A stretch of 64,000 nt of DNA, taken from Methanomassiliicoccales archaeon (lineage in GTDB: Archaea > Thermoplasmatota > Thermoplasmata > Methanomassiliicoccales > UBA472). Each line of letters starts with the position of its first letter. The stretch's first letter is position 1. Positions 18,036 through 27,321 of this stretch are shown here, piece after piece. The position numbers and the translations under genes are program-made. The notes under the pieces were generated by a model that was given only the letters and a program-made list of their open reading frames with translations, did no database searches and was not told where the DNA came from. The DNA lies in assembly GCA_028682895.1 (NCBI GenBank), contig JAJRAK010000039.1:1-64000 (forward strand), in the 5' to 3' direction.

Positions 18036-19097
18036 TCAGAGGAGCTTCTTGGCCACGGCGAGCTCGGCGTTGAGCACCGAACCGCCAGCCCCGCCCCTCA
18101 GGGTATTATGGGAAAGCAACCAGAACTTGATATATCCTTTGCTTTCCCGGACACGCCCTATGGACACGGCCATACCCCTGGCCCTGGCCGGGTCACCTGC
18201 TAGTGCGTCCGCTGCGGGCTGGGGCCTGTTCTCCTCCCTGCGGACGATGATCGGTTGCACCGGCGCCGTCGGCAGCTTCAGCTTCTGTGGCTCGGGCTTG
18301 AACTTCTCCATGACCTTGATGACGTCCTCAGGGGAGCCCTCCTTGCCCAGTTTGACGACCACCGATTCCAAGTGGCCGTCCACCACCGGCACGCGGGCGC
18401 AGCTGGCGATCATCTCGAACTCGGCGTAACGGACCTTGTTCCCGTCAAGCTTGCCAAGCATCTTGTGGATCTCCTCCTCCATCTTCTCCTCCTCGTTCTT
18501 GATGAAGGGAACGACGTTGCCTAGTATGTCAAGCGACGGAACGCCTGGGTAGCCGGCTCCGGAGACCGCCTGGTAGGTGGAGACGTAGCATGCCCTCAGA
18601 CCGAACTTCTGATAGATGGCCTGCAATGGCAATGCCAGTCCGGTGGTGGAGCAGTTGGCGTTGGTCACAATATATCCCCCGTTGGAGAAGGTCGACTGGG
18701 AGCGCACCATCTCCAGGTGGTCCGGGTTGACCTCGGGTATGAGCAACGGCACGTCCGGCCTCATGCGGTGCGAGGCAGCATTGGAGAAGACGGCCACGCC
18801 GGCGTCGGCCAGGTCGGACTCGATCTCCTTGGCGGTGTCGGACGGAAGTCCGGAGAAGGCGGCGCGGCACCTCTTGGCCACGGCCTTGGGCTCCAACAGC
18901 TCGATCTTCATGTCCAGGGTGTCCTGCATGAAGCGAACGTCCTTCACCTTGAGCACCTCGCCCAATGATTTGCCCTCGGACCTCTCGGAGGCGTACAGGC
19001 CGCCTATCTCGAAGTACGGGTGGTCCTCTAACAGTTGCACGAACCTCTGGCCTATCATTCCCGTGGCGCCTAGGACCGCCACCTTCGTCTTCTTCAT
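18036..19097 (-). CDS. asd: Aspartate-semialdehyde dehydrogenase
   Basis: The 353-residue NADP-dependent enzyme has AVLGATGMIGQRFVQLL at the N-terminus and the catalytic cysteine in TNANCSTTGLALPL. It is the archaeal/fungal-type Asd by length and motifs. The product feeds homocysteine (next gene), ADH synthase (first gene of this operon) and threonine/lysine synthesis. It overlaps tyrA by 4 bases. Confidence 0.95.
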   Translation of the reverse strand: MKKTKVAVLGATGMIGQRFVQLLEDHPYFEIGGLYASERSEGKSLGEVLKVKDVRFMQDTLDMKIELLEPKAVAKRCRAAFSGLPSDTAKEIESDLADAGVAVFSNAASHRMRPDVPLLIPEVNPDHLEMVRSQSTFSNGGYIVTNANCSTTGLALPLQAIYQKFGLRACYVSTYQAVSGAGYPGVPSLDILGNVVPFIKNEEEKMEEEIHKMLGKLDGNKVRYAEFEMIASCARVPVVDGHLESVVVKLGKEGSPEDVIKVMEKFKPEPQKLKLPTAPVQPIIVRREENRPQPAADALAGDPARARGMAVSIGRVRESKGYIKFWLLSHNTLRGGAGGSVLNAELAVAKKLL

Positions 19098-20182
19098 TGC
19101 TTCACCTCGAAATACTTCCTTCCTTCCTGCATGATCCTGATCAGATGGGCACGGTCCTCCTCCGAACCGGCCTGCTGTATCTCCTGTAGGGCGGAGATCA
19201 GCTTCTCCAGCATGTCCCGGTTGTAGGGGTTCAGATGCTGTATCTCGTAGTATAGGTTGGGGCTTTCCCGGGAGACACCGCTGCTCGTGCTCATCTGCTT
19301 TTCGAACGTTGTCGACGAGACCGTCTTCAGCTCCTCGAAGCTGAAACCGGAATTGCGCAACGCTTCGAAGAAGGCCATGTTCATGGCGTGGCTCATGCCC
19401 AGAACTACCGCTATGATCTTATCATGATCTTCCACCTGCATCTCCACCACGTTGGCGCCGGTCCCGTTCAGCAAGGGCATGAACTTCTTCACGGCCATGT
19501 CCGAACCGCAGTTGCAGACCACCAGGTTACGGGCGAAGATGAACGAGGCATCGGGGCCGAACATGGGGTGGATGGAGCAGACCTGGAGACCTTTTTCGGC
19601 TCCCTCCCTCAGCACCTCCACCAATGGCGATTTCACCGATGATATGTCAAATACCAGTCCCTTGGGCTTGAGCTCGAATATATTGCGCAGCATGTCGGCC
19701 GTGGCGGAGATGTGGTTGGACACTACGATGACGTCGGCCCATCCGACGCCCGCTTCCAGCGAGCTCACGGCCGTGAACGTTCCGCTGGGCAAAGTATCGA
19801 AGACCTTCACCTCGTTCCCGCGCGAGGAGAAGAAGCGGCAGAACCACTGCCCCATCTTACCTCCGCCTCCTACGATCAGCACCTTCTGCGGCTTCATCGG
19901 CCGCGGCAGTCGCGCCTGGGCCTCGACGGACTCGCGCACCAGCAAGGACGAGATCTCGATGGCGGCGGCCGAGCTGATCCCTACGTCCTCAGCTCGAGCC
20001 AGATATCTGTCGCGCACCTGCTCCTCGACCCGCAGGTCGCGCACGGGCATGGCCTTCTCCACCTTCTGGTGCCCCATGTTCAAGGCTATATGCATGCGCT
20101 TCTTGATCAGGTCCAGTATCTCGTTGTCGATCTCTTCGATCTTCCAGCGAATCCCTTCGACGCTATCAGTCAATGACACCAC
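19094..20182 (-). CDS. tyrA: Chorismate mutase / prephenate dehydrogenase fusion
   Basis: Residues about 5-90 are an AroQ-type chorismate mutase (IRWKIEEIDNEILDLIKKRM, with the R and K of the active site). From about 97 comes the dehydrogenase, with VLIVGGGGKMGQWFCRFF as the Rossmann motif and CSIHPMFGPD containing the catalytic His. Total length is 362. It makes 4-hydroxyphenylpyruvate for tyrosine and also supplies prephenate to PheA. It overlaps aroC by 17 bases. Confidence 0.95.
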   Translation of the reverse strand: MVSLTDSVEGIRWKIEEIDNEILDLIKKRMHIALNMGHQKVEKAMPVRDLRVEEQVRDRYLARAEDVGISSAAAIEISSLLVRESVEAQARLPRPMKPQKVLIVGGGGKMGQWFCRFFSSRGNEVKVFDTLPSGTFTAVSSLEAGVGWADVIVVSNHISATADMLRNIFELKPKGLVFDISSVKSPLVEVLREGAEKGLQVCSIHPMFGPDASFIFARNLVVCNCGSDMAVKKFMPLLNGTGANVVEMQVEDHDKIIAVVLGMSHAMNMAFFEALRNSGFSFEELKTVSSTTFEKQMSTSSGVSRESPNLYYEIQHLNPYNRDMLEKLISALQEIQQAGSEEDRAHLIRIMQEGRKYFEVKQ

Positions 20183-21239
20183 CCCTTATGATAAGGTCCG
20201 CGAGTATCAAGGCCGCCCCCGCCTCCACCGCTGGCACCGCCCGCGGCGCGATGCATGGGTCGTGCCTTCCCTCTATCTTCAGTTCTGTCTGCTGGCCGCT
20301 CTCAAGGTCCAGTGAGCGCTGCCCCTTGGCGATGGATGCGGTCGGCTTTATCGCCACGCGGAACACGACGGGCATGCCGTTGGTGATCCCGCCCAATATT
20401 CCGCCGGCGTCGTTCTTGGCCGTGCGCACCTTGCCGTCCACTAGCACGAACGGGTCGTTGTGCTGCGAACCGCGCATCGAGGCCGCCCGGAACCCTGAAC
20501 CGAACTCCACGCCCTTGACGCCCGGGACGGAGAACATCATTTTAGCCAATTCCCCTTCCACGGTATCGAAGAACGGTTCGCCCAGTCCCATGGGCAGCCC
20601 GTCAACGATGCACTCCACGACACCGCCGACGCTGTCCCCGTCCTTGGAAGCGTCCAGTATCTCCTGGCGCATCCTATCTGCAAGTTCCGGTGTCGCCGCC
20701 CGCACCTCGTTGGAACGGGAGAGCACCGCCTCGGAGGCGCTGCGTTCCTCCTCGTCCACGACCTTCCCTATCTGACGAGTATATGCGGAAACGCGCACGC
20801 CCCTTTCCTCCAGCAGCATCTTGGCTATCGCGCCCGCGGCCACCAGCGCCACCGTCATCCGCCCGGAGAACTGCCCTCCCCCGCGCAGGTCGGTGCACTC
20901 CGAATATTTGCTTCGGGCCGTGAGGTCCGCATGCCCCGGCCGGGGTACGTTCTTGAACCTCTCGTACTTGGACGAGTCAGTGTCCCGGTTCACCACCATC
21001 AGTGTGATCGGTGCCCCGGTGCTCCTTCCCTCCATTACGCCGGAGACGACCTCCACCTTGTCCACCTCGGCCCGTGGCGTCCCGATGCCCGGCGACGGCC
21101 TTCTCAGGTCGACCTCGTTCTGGACGCGCCCGATGTCTATCGCCATGCCCGGCGGCACACCGTCAAGGACGGCGCCCACGCAGGGCCCGTGGCTCGCTCC
21201 GAACAAGGTGAGCCGAAGCTCGCTGCCGATGGTGTTCAA
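20166..21239 (-). CDS. aroC: Chorismate synthase
   Basis: The 357-residue protein starts with a typical FGASHGPCVGAVLDGVPPG motif, followed by RRPSPG, RPGHADLTARSKY and RGGGQFSGRMT, and ends with the usual VPAVEAGAALILAD. It uses reduced FMN to convert EPSP to chorismate. It overlaps aroA by 4 bases. Confidence 0.97.
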   Translation of the reverse strand: MNTIGSELRLTLFGASHGPCVGAVLDGVPPGMAIDIGRVQNEVDLRRPSPGIGTPRAEVDKVEVVSGVMEGRSTGAPITLMVVNRDTDSSKYERFKNVPRPGHADLTARSKYSECTDLRGGGQFSGRMTVALVAAGAIAKMLLEERGVRVSAYTRQIGKVVDEEERSASEAVLSRSNEVRAATPELADRMRQEILDASKDGDSVGGVVECIVDGLPMGLGEPFFDTVEGELAKMMFSVPGVKGVEFGSGFRAASMRGSQHNDPFVLVDGKVRTAKNDAGGILGGITNGMPVVFRVAIKPTASIAKGQRSLDLESGQQTELKIEGRHDPCIAPRAVPAVEAGAALILADLIIRGGVID

Positions 21240-22501
21240 GGTATCATCTCCATCTTAACGCCCAACGATATCATGTCGCTCACGAAATCAGGGTATGAGA
21301 TGCGATAGCAGTCGCCATCGCTTATCATCGTATCGCCCTCGGCCACCATGGCGGCCACCGCGGCCGCCATCAGGATGCGGTGGTCCTTGAACGAGTTCAC
21401 GGCCGCCCCCCTGAGCTTGGCCCTGCCCTTGATGACGCATCCGTCCGCCGTCTCCTCTATATCCGCTCCCATGTCCTTGAGGAAGTCCGTGGTGGCGGCG
21501 ATGCGGTCGCTTTCCTTCAGGCGCACGTGCCCCGCGTTGAATATGCGGCTCTCGCCCTTGGCCTGGGTGCATAGGACGGCCACCATGGGGAACAGGTCCG
21601 GGGCATCTCCCAGGTCTATCTCACGGCCGGAAAGGTCGTTGGCCGAGCACTTCAGTCCATTGCCGTTCCATTCCACCTTCGCCCCCAGGTCCTTGAGCAC
21701 TTCCAGGAAGTAACGGTCCCCCTGCCGGTCGTTCGGGTCCAGGTTCTCCACGGACACCTCGCCGGTCAGCGCTCCTGCGGCCAGCGGGAACGCCGCCGAC
21801 GAGAAGTCGCCCGGCACCGTATAATCGATCGGACGGTAGACCTGCCCCCCGGGAACGGCGAAACCGTCCGAACGGGTTGCGCATCTGGCGCCGAAGCGGG
21901 ACATCATTTCCATGGTGATGTCCACGTACGGTCTGGACTTGAGCGGCGTGGTCAGGTGGATGACGGTGTCGACATCTTTTACGGCCGATGAGATGAGCAA
22001 TGATGATATGAACTGCGAGCTGACGTCGCCGCGTATGCTCGTCTCCGGTCCACGGTTAGGTCCGGCCACTATCAGCGGCGCCAGTCCGTTGCCGCGGCTC
22101 GATTCGCACCTGACACCCATCGCCTTCAGCGCGTCTATCAAAGGTTGCATCGGCCGCCTTCGTATGCTCTCGTCCCCGGTCAGAACGGTCGTTCCGTCTA
22201 TGAGGGAAGCGACCCCGGCCATCAGCCTGATGGTCGTGCCAGAGTTCTTGGTGTCGATGATGTCGTCAGGGCAGCGCAGTCTCCCGCCGCTGATGGTGAT
22301 GTCCCCCTGGTCCGTCACCTCGCCCCCGAACGCCCTAACAGCGTCCAAGGTGGCCAGCGTGTCCGCTCCTTTCAGCGGGCGGCGCAGGACGCTCTCGCCC
22401 TCGGCCAACAGCGCCAGGGTCATGGCCCGGTGGGTGTAGCTCTTGGACGGCGAGGAGATGACGCTCCCCTCCGCATTGGACCTAGAAACCTTGAGCCTCA
22501 T
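21236..22501 (-). CDS. aroA: 3-phosphoshikimate 1-carboxyvinyltransferase (EPSP synthase)
   Basis: Inverse alpha/beta barrel enzyme of 421 residues with SPSKSYTHRAMTLALLA (substrate lysine), NSGTTIRLM and RLKESDRIAAT. It joins phosphoenolpyruvate to shikimate 3-phosphate. Ends overlap both neighbours by 4 bases. Confidence 0.97.
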   Translation of the reverse strand: MRLKVSRSNAEGSVISSPSKSYTHRAMTLALLAEGESVLRRPLKGADTLATLDAVRAFGGEVTDQGDITISGGRLRCPDDIIDTKNSGTTIRLMAGVASLIDGTTVLTGDESIRRRPMQPLIDALKAMGVRCESSRGNGLAPLIVAGPNRGPETSIRGDVSSQFISSLLISSAVKDVDTVIHLTTPLKSRPYVDITMEMMSRFGARCATRSDGFAVPGGQVYRPIDYTVPGDFSSAAFPLAAGALTGEVSVENLDPNDRQGDRYFLEVLKDLGAKVEWNGNGLKCSANDLSGREIDLGDAPDLFPMVAVLCTQAKGESRIFNAGHVRLKESDRIAATTDFLKDMGADIEETADGCVIKGRAKLRGAAVNSFKDHRILMAAAVAAMVAEGDTMISDGDCYRISYPDFVSDMISLGVKMEMIP

Positions 22502-23334
22502 TCCGTTCCTCCTTGGAATATCTCGACCGTTATGGAGCCGGGGCCCATGGCCGCGGCCACCTCCTTTTCGTTACCTTTGACCAAGGCGGCCACCGCCGGT
22601 CCGGTGCCGGAGATGCCGGCCCCAAGCGCCCCTGCCATCATCGCCTTTATCGGCAGTTCCTGGTCCAGTCCCAGGGCGGCCCCGTAGCAGAGGCTGTTCA
22701 GGCACATCGCGTCCGCATAACGTCCTTCCCATGCCATCTGGAACGCCGTTTCCACCACAGGTCGGTACAGGGCTATGCGATCCCGGGGCAGTCCCGCCTT
22801 GCGGATCATCCTTTCCGGCACGTTGATGACAGCGTGCGGGCACACGGTCCACACCTCTCTTTTCAAAAGCACTCGGGCCAGGTTGTCCGTGAACACCACG
22901 CCTCCCAGGAGGGAGGCCGCGGCATCGTCCATGGCGCCGGTGACGGAGACGCCCGCCCTCATCGATATCTCAGCATTAAGGCGGAGGATATCAACAGCCC
23001 CCATCTTCTGATCGAGCGCGTCCAGTGTGGCCAGCATCACGGCGTTGGCCGCGGCGCTGCTGCTCTTCAGACCGCGGGAGACAGGTATCTGTGAACGGAC
23101 GCGCAGCACCGCCTTTCTCTTCAAGGAGAATCGCTCTAGCACCGATGAGACGCACATCTCCACCAGTTCCGTCGGCTCTCCTTCGAGGCCGTCCAGATGC
23201 ACCTCGGTCCCGTGACCGGAGGAAAGCTCCACCTCCGCCCAGGTGCTCAGGTCCACTCCCACGGCGCAGCCTTTGCCGGCGGCGATGGCGTTGATGATGG
23301 TCAGCGCCCCCCGTGCCTGTCCCCGGCCTATCAA
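22498..23334 (-). CDS. aroK: Shikimate kinase, archaeal GHMP type
   Basis: This 278-residue kinase is not related to bacterial AroK. It has the GHMP-family ATP loop SRGLKSSSAAANAVMLA at about residue 90 and GISGTGPAVAALV near the end. The family is the archaeal shikimate kinase, and its place between aroDE and aroA supports this. It phosphorylates the 3-hydroxyl of shikimate. Confidence 0.95.
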   Translation of the reverse strand: MIGRGQARGALTIINAIAAGKGCAVGVDLSTWAEVELSSGHGTEVHLDGLEGEPTELVEMCVSSVLERFSLKRKAVLRVRSQIPVSRGLKSSSAAANAVMLATLDALDQKMGAVDILRLNAEISMRAGVSVTGAMDDAAASLLGGVVFTDNLARVLLKREVWTVCPHAVINVPERMIRKAGLPRDRIALYRPVVETAFQMAWEGRYADAMCLNSLCYGAALGLDQELPIKAMMAGALGAGISGTGPAVAALVKGNEKEVAAAMGPGSITVEIFQGGTE

Positions 23335-24791
23335 GGCAGCGCCTCCCGGAAGGCCCTTTCCATCACATCATACTCAGCGGCCTTTCCGGTCCAAAGCTCG
23401 AAGGAGGCCAGGGCCTGATATATCAGCATGTCCTTGCCGTTGATGGCCAACGCTCCTTTTTGGGAGGCTTCCGCCAATATCGGCGTGACAGTGGGATTGT
23501 AAACGGTGTCCATCACGAACTGCCCCTGCCGCAGCACATGCGGGGCCACCGGGGATTCCTGCGGGTACCCTTTCATGCCCAACGGCGTACAGTTCACGAT
23601 GATCTCGTACTGCTTCTCCTCCAATACGCGCTTTCCCACCGCCGTGACGTTTGTGAATGCCTTGGCCAGGGATTCCGCCTTGCCCATCGTGCGGTTGGTG
23701 ATGTCTATCTCCGCACCCTTTGTGGATAGGTACGAAAGGACGGAACGGGAGGCCCCGCCGGCGCCCAGCACCAGAGCGTTCTTGCCTTTCACATCGACAT
23801 TGTTCTTTTCGAACGTTCTCTCTACACCGATCACATCGGTGTTCTTCCCGACCAGCGTCCCGTCCTCGTTGATGACGGTATTGATGGCGCCTATCCTTTC
23901 CGCGGCGGGATCGATCCTGTCCAGCAAAGGAACGATCTCCTCCTTGTGCGGAATGGTCACGTTGAAACCCCTGATCCCCAGGGTATATACTATGTCCAGT
24001 AGGTCCTCAAGCTCGTCCTTCATCGTCACCCATTTGAGGTATATACCGCGTACGGCCGTCGCCTTGTAGGCGGCGTTGTGCATCTGTGGTGACACGGTAT
24101 GGTCCAGGGGATATCCGACGATGCCCGTGACCACCGGCTCCTTGCCCAGCCACTTCATCGTCTCCAGATCTAACTGTCCCGGGGCGGTCTCACGACCGGC
24201 CACAGGGGCGGCATAGGCCAGGTAGTTGCCCAGGCGATGCGCCAGGACCCTCGTCACCATTCCCAGCTCCCCCATGCCGATGACCGTGTATCTCTCCCGG
24301 GTCAGGTTGAACCAGGTGGTCGCCTCCACCAGCTGGTTCAGGTCCCTCATCGTGCGCACGTTGTAGGCGACTTTGGCCATGTCCGATCGTGCCGAACACT
24401 CCACCAGCGATTCAATGATGCGGGCGATCGGCGGGGTCTTCTTGGTATCGTGATATGAGATGATGATCTTCGACGGTTTTAGCAGGTGCGTGCGGGCGAT
24501 GAGCGGGTGCCCCAGCTCAAGATCGATGTCGAACCCGGCCTCGGCCGCCCTCCAGAGAAACTCCCATTTCTTCTCCATCGGACCATCCCACGCGCCACCT
24601 TGGTCCTTCTCCCTTAAAGTGGCGATGCGCCTGATCTCCAGTGATCCGAACGGCGAAAGGTCGTCCGGCAGCGAGGTCATGGCATCGAAACGGAACTCCA
24701 GGCACTCGGCCCCTTTAGCTAGAGCTTCCTGCGCCACCGCCAATGCCGAGGTCACGTCGACCTCTGAGATAGCCACGCAAGTTCTCGTCAT
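23331..24791 (-). CDS. aroDE: 3-dehydroquinate dehydratase / shikimate dehydrogenase fusion
   Basis: Residues about 1-215 form a type I dehydroquinase (LEFRFDAM, IISYHDTKKTPP with the His, and AYNVRTMRDLNQ with the Schiff-base Lys region). Residues about 218-486 form AroE, starting GIVGYPLDHTVSPQMHN, with FNVTIPHKE (catalytic Lys) and LGAGGASRSVLSYLS (NADP loop). The fusion carries out two successive steps. The 486-residue length equals the sum of the two families. Confidence 0.96.
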   Translation of the reverse strand: MTRTCVAISEVDVTSALAVAQEALAKGAECLEFRFDAMTSLPDDLSPFGSLEIRRIATLREKDQGGAWDGPMEKKWEFLWRAAEAGFDIDLELGHPLIARTHLLKPSKIIISYHDTKKTPPIARIIESLVECSARSDMAKVAYNVRTMRDLNQLVEATTWFNLTRERYTVIGMGELGMVTRVLAHRLGNYLAYAAPVAGRETAPGQLDLETMKWLGKEPVVTGIVGYPLDHTVSPQMHNAAYKATAVRGIYLKWVTMKDELEDLLDIVYTLGIRGFNVTIPHKEEIVPLLDRIDPAAERIGAINTVINEDGTLVGKNTDVIGVERTFEKNNVDVKGKNALVLGAGGASRSVLSYLSTKGAEIDITNRTMGKAESLAKAFTNVTAVGKRVLEEKQYEIIVNCTPLGMKGYPQESPVAPHVLRQGQFVMDTVYNPTVTPILAEASQKGALAINGKDMLIYQALASFELWTGKAAEYDVMERAFREALP

Positions 24792-25825
24792 CTCTCTAAT
24801 ACGCTCTCCTTCACCGCGTGACCGAAGTGCCTTCCACCTTTCTCAAGACGCACCAGCACATTGTCTCCCGGCTTGATCTCCGACACGGACAATGAACCGT
24901 CCTTGGTGCACAATCGGATCGTCTCGGCGTTCTGCAATATGGTCGTGAACATGGCCCCGTCCACCTCCGCTTCCAGCAGGAGCAGCGGCCGCACCTCGAC
25001 CTTGGCCCTCCCGACGACGACCGGTCTAGTTCTTCCGTCCCGGTCGACGGCCATGAGCTCCACGCCGCCCTTGACCTCGGACAGATATTTCGTGCGTCCA
25101 TCGGAGCCAAGCACATAGGCGTGCACCGCCCCTGCGTTGACCCTGAACGGCCGCGATGATACATAATGTGAGTCCATGGCCTCGCTCTGCACCAGGAACA
25201 GGCAGGCTGACTGCGAGCCGACCAGCATTCCTTCGCCGATGCTCAGCATGGAGCAGGTGTCGACGCAGACGCGGTCGCCGACGTTGACCGGACGGACGCC
25301 CTTCACCGTGGCCTCGACCAGTTCGACATTGGAACTGTCAGAGCGCGCCAGCGCCGAGAAATGAGCCAGCGACGTCGGGTCCTTCACCGTGATGGCCAGG
25401 CCGTCCACACCGGTCTCCAGGGTGGCCGCGAACAGCTTCGCCTCATCCACGGTGGAACAGGAAGCTATGACCTTGGTGGTACTGCCCTGGAACTCGGCGA
25501 TGAGGTTCTCCAACGGGATCACCTTCCAGTCGTGCGATTCCACCAGTACGTAATCGTGCTTGCCCTTGAAGCGCGACGCTTTCTCCGCATCCTTATGGTC
25601 ACGTATAGTGAGCACTACGCCCACCTGCTTCCCCTCGGCGAACAGCTCGTCACCCTTGCGTATGATGGGATAGTACCGGGCCACCTTCTCCAGGGAAGCG
25701 TCCTCATCTCTGAGGACTATGCTGGTGTATCCCGCCTCCAGGGCGGACGTTACCATTCGCTTCCTCTCCGAGGCGGAGGGAAGGTGGTCCGCCCTTACCC
25801 ATATGATCTTGCCCTTCCCGGACAT
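24788..25825 (-). CDS. 3-dehydroquinate synthase II (AroB')
   Basis: The 345-residue protein matches the archaeal DHQ synthase II family: IIWVRADHLPSASERKRMVTSALEAGY start, FLVQSEAM...RPFRVNAGAVHAYVL in the middle, and a C-terminal barrel with GRAKVEVRPLLLLEAE. The enzyme oxidatively deaminates and cyclises ADH to 3-dehydroquinate with NAD. It follows ADH synthase by 4 bases and overlaps aroDE by 4. Confidence 0.95.
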   Translation of the reverse strand: MSGKGKIIWVRADHLPSASERKRMVTSALEAGYTSIVLRDEDASLEKVARYYPIIRKGDELFAEGKQVGVVLTIRDHKDAEKASRFKGKHDYVLVESHDWKVIPLENLIAEFQGSTTKVIASCSTVDEAKLFAATLETGVDGLAITVKDPTSLAHFSALARSDSSNVELVEATVKGVRPVNVGDRVCVDTCSMLSIGEGMLVGSQSACLFLVQSEAMDSHYVSSRPFRVNAGAVHAYVLGSDGRTKYLSEVKGGVELMAVDRDGRTRPVVVGRAKVEVRPLLLLEAEVDGAMFTTILQNAETIRLCTKDGSLSVSEIKPGDNVLVRLEKGGRHFGHAVKESVLER

Positions 25826-25829
25826 TGTA

Positions 25830-26630
25830 TCACTTCAGGAGCTGCATGGCCTCTTCGACCTCCATGTCCTCCAGCACGATGCCGCTGACCGCCTTGGTTA
25901 TGCCGATCACGTTCTTGTGCTGGAAGATGTTCCGTCCGATGGAAACGCCTTTTCCCCCGGCGTCGATGGAGTCCCTTACCATCTGCAGCAATTTCTCGTC
26001 CGAGTCCATCTTCGGTCCGCCGGCGATGACCACGGGCGCCTGGGCGCCCCTGACCACTTCGCGGAAGGTGTCGATGTCCCCGGTGTAGCTCGTCTTGATG
26101 ATGTCCGCTCCCAGTTCCGTCCCTACGCGGGCGCAGACCTTGAGGGCATCGGGGTCGTAGGCATCCTTCATGTCCTTACCACGAGGGTAGATCATCACTA
26201 GAAGTGGCATGCCCCACTCGTTGCAGCGGCGGGAGATGTCCCCGAAATCGGCCAGCATCTCGTTCTCGAAGTCGTTGCCGATGTTGACATGAATGGAGAC
26301 TGCGTCCGCACCTATCTTGAGCGCCTCCTCCACGGTGGTCACCAGCGTCTTCTGCTCGGCACGCCGGCTGAACTTAGTGCTGGCTGAAAGATGGACGATC
26401 AAACCGATGTCGCGGCCGAACGACCGGTGGCTGTACGGGATTATGCCCTTGTGTAAAACTACAGCTGTGGCACCGCCCTGCGCCACCTTGTCTATGGTCG
26501 ACCGCATATCAACTAATCCGTCGATGGGCCCCATGGTTATGCCGTGGTCCATCGGGACGATTACCGCCCTTCCGGTGCCGCGGTCCATGATGCGCTCCAT
26601 CCTAACGCTCTTACCTAGCACTTTTTCCAC
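25830..26630 (-). CDS. 2-amino-3,7-dideoxy-D-threo-hept-6-ulosonate synthase (ADH synthase, AroA')
   Basis: This class I aldolase-like protein of 266 residues has VPMDHGITMGPIDGLVDM, YPRGKDM and KTSYTGDIDTF (Schiff-base Lys) with GGPKMDSDE. In archaea without the DAHP route, the enzyme joins a deoxy-ketohexose phosphate to aspartate semialdehyde. Its place ahead of DHQ synthase II favours ADH synthase over fructose-bisphosphate aldolase. GTG 26630 is the track start; GTG 26621, with GGAAGGTG just upstream, is at least as good. First gene of the 11-gene operon. Confidence 0.92.
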   Translation of the reverse strand: MEKVLGKSVRMERIMDRGTGRAVIVPMDHGITMGPIDGLVDMRSTIDKVAQGGATAVVLHKGIIPYSHRSFGRDIGLIVHLSASTKFSRRAEQKTLVTTVEEALKIGADAVSIHVNIGNDFENEMLADFGDISRRCNEWGMPLLVMIYPRGKDMKDAYDPDALKVCARVGTELGADIIKTSYTGDIDTFREVVRGAQAPVVIAGGPKMDSDEKLLQMVRDSIDAGGKGVSIGRNIFQHKNVIGITKAVSGIVLEDMEVEEAMQLLK

Positions 26631-26657
26631 CTTCCTGCCGTGTCAATTAATAGCACG

Positions 26658-26665
26658 CATATAAG
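26658..26665 (-). promoter_or_regulatory. TATA box of the aromatic/homocysteine operon
   Basis: On the minus strand the element reads cttatatg, about 28-35 bases before GTG 26630. All downstream genes abut or overlap, so this probably drives the whole set from ADH synthase to UPF0280. Confidence 0.5.
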
Positions 26666-26705
26666 GGTTGCGTCATCAACGGATATGTTTCGTCAGGGAT
26701 ATAAA

Positions 26706-27194
26706 TCACTGGTCGAAATCATTCCTTCTATATGCCCCAAGTAAAAAGGCGACAATGCACAATATGATGCTCAGGCAGGCGAGGTACGCTCCCAGCTGAA
26801 TATCAGTGGATTGGAAATACCATTCGTAATCCTGAGAGTCCATCAGCATCTTGATCTGGACCACCCAGAACGCCACTCCAAGCGCTTGCCCAAGGATACC
26901 GATGGGGTGACGCCAGTTGTATATGGTTCCGGTAACGAATAGTACGGCTGCGAGCACGAACAGCCACCTGGTCGAGCCTAACAGGTCCCACATCCACATA
27001 TCGTCCCGCCAAGGGGCCAGGAACGCAAGGACGCCCATTGAGATGGAGAGCGTGTGGACGTTCTTCGCGGAGAATGCACATCCCAGGACGTGGGAAAAGA
27101 CGCCACCGCGCTCCTTATCAGCATCCCGGTCTGGAAAGTCAGGCACAACGCCATGCATCCATCCTTCCTCTGTCTTGTCCATTCGCCTTCCCAA
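26706..27194 (-). CDS. Small integral membrane protein, function unknown
   Basis: The 162-residue protein has a hydrophilic N-terminus of about 45 residues and then four predicted membrane helices: about 48-62, WLFVLAAVLFVTGTIY, ILGQALGVAFWVVQIKML, and YLACLSIILCIVAFLLGAY. It ends with RRNDFDQ. I see no enzymatic motif. ATG 27182 is a second possible start. It lies just upstream of the aromatic operon promoter, on the same strand, but is not clearly part of it. Confidence 0.6.
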   Translation of the reverse strand: MGRRMDKTEEGWMHGVVPDFPDRDADKERGGVFSHVLGCAFSAKNVHTLSISMGVLAFLAPWRDDMWMWDLLGSTRWLFVLAAVLFVTGTIYNWRHPIGILGQALGVAFWVVQIKMLMDSQDYEWYFQSTDIQLGAYLACLSIILCIVAFLLGAYRRNDFDQ

Positions 27195-27321
27195 TATTGC
27201 AGGTCCTCCTTCGCTAATAAATTCTTTCTCGTTCTTCCAAAAAGGATATACATATCACATCAACAATGAACGATTTTGAGCAACAAGGGTTTTATTAGTC
27301 ATCCCGGCAGTGGGGTAACCG

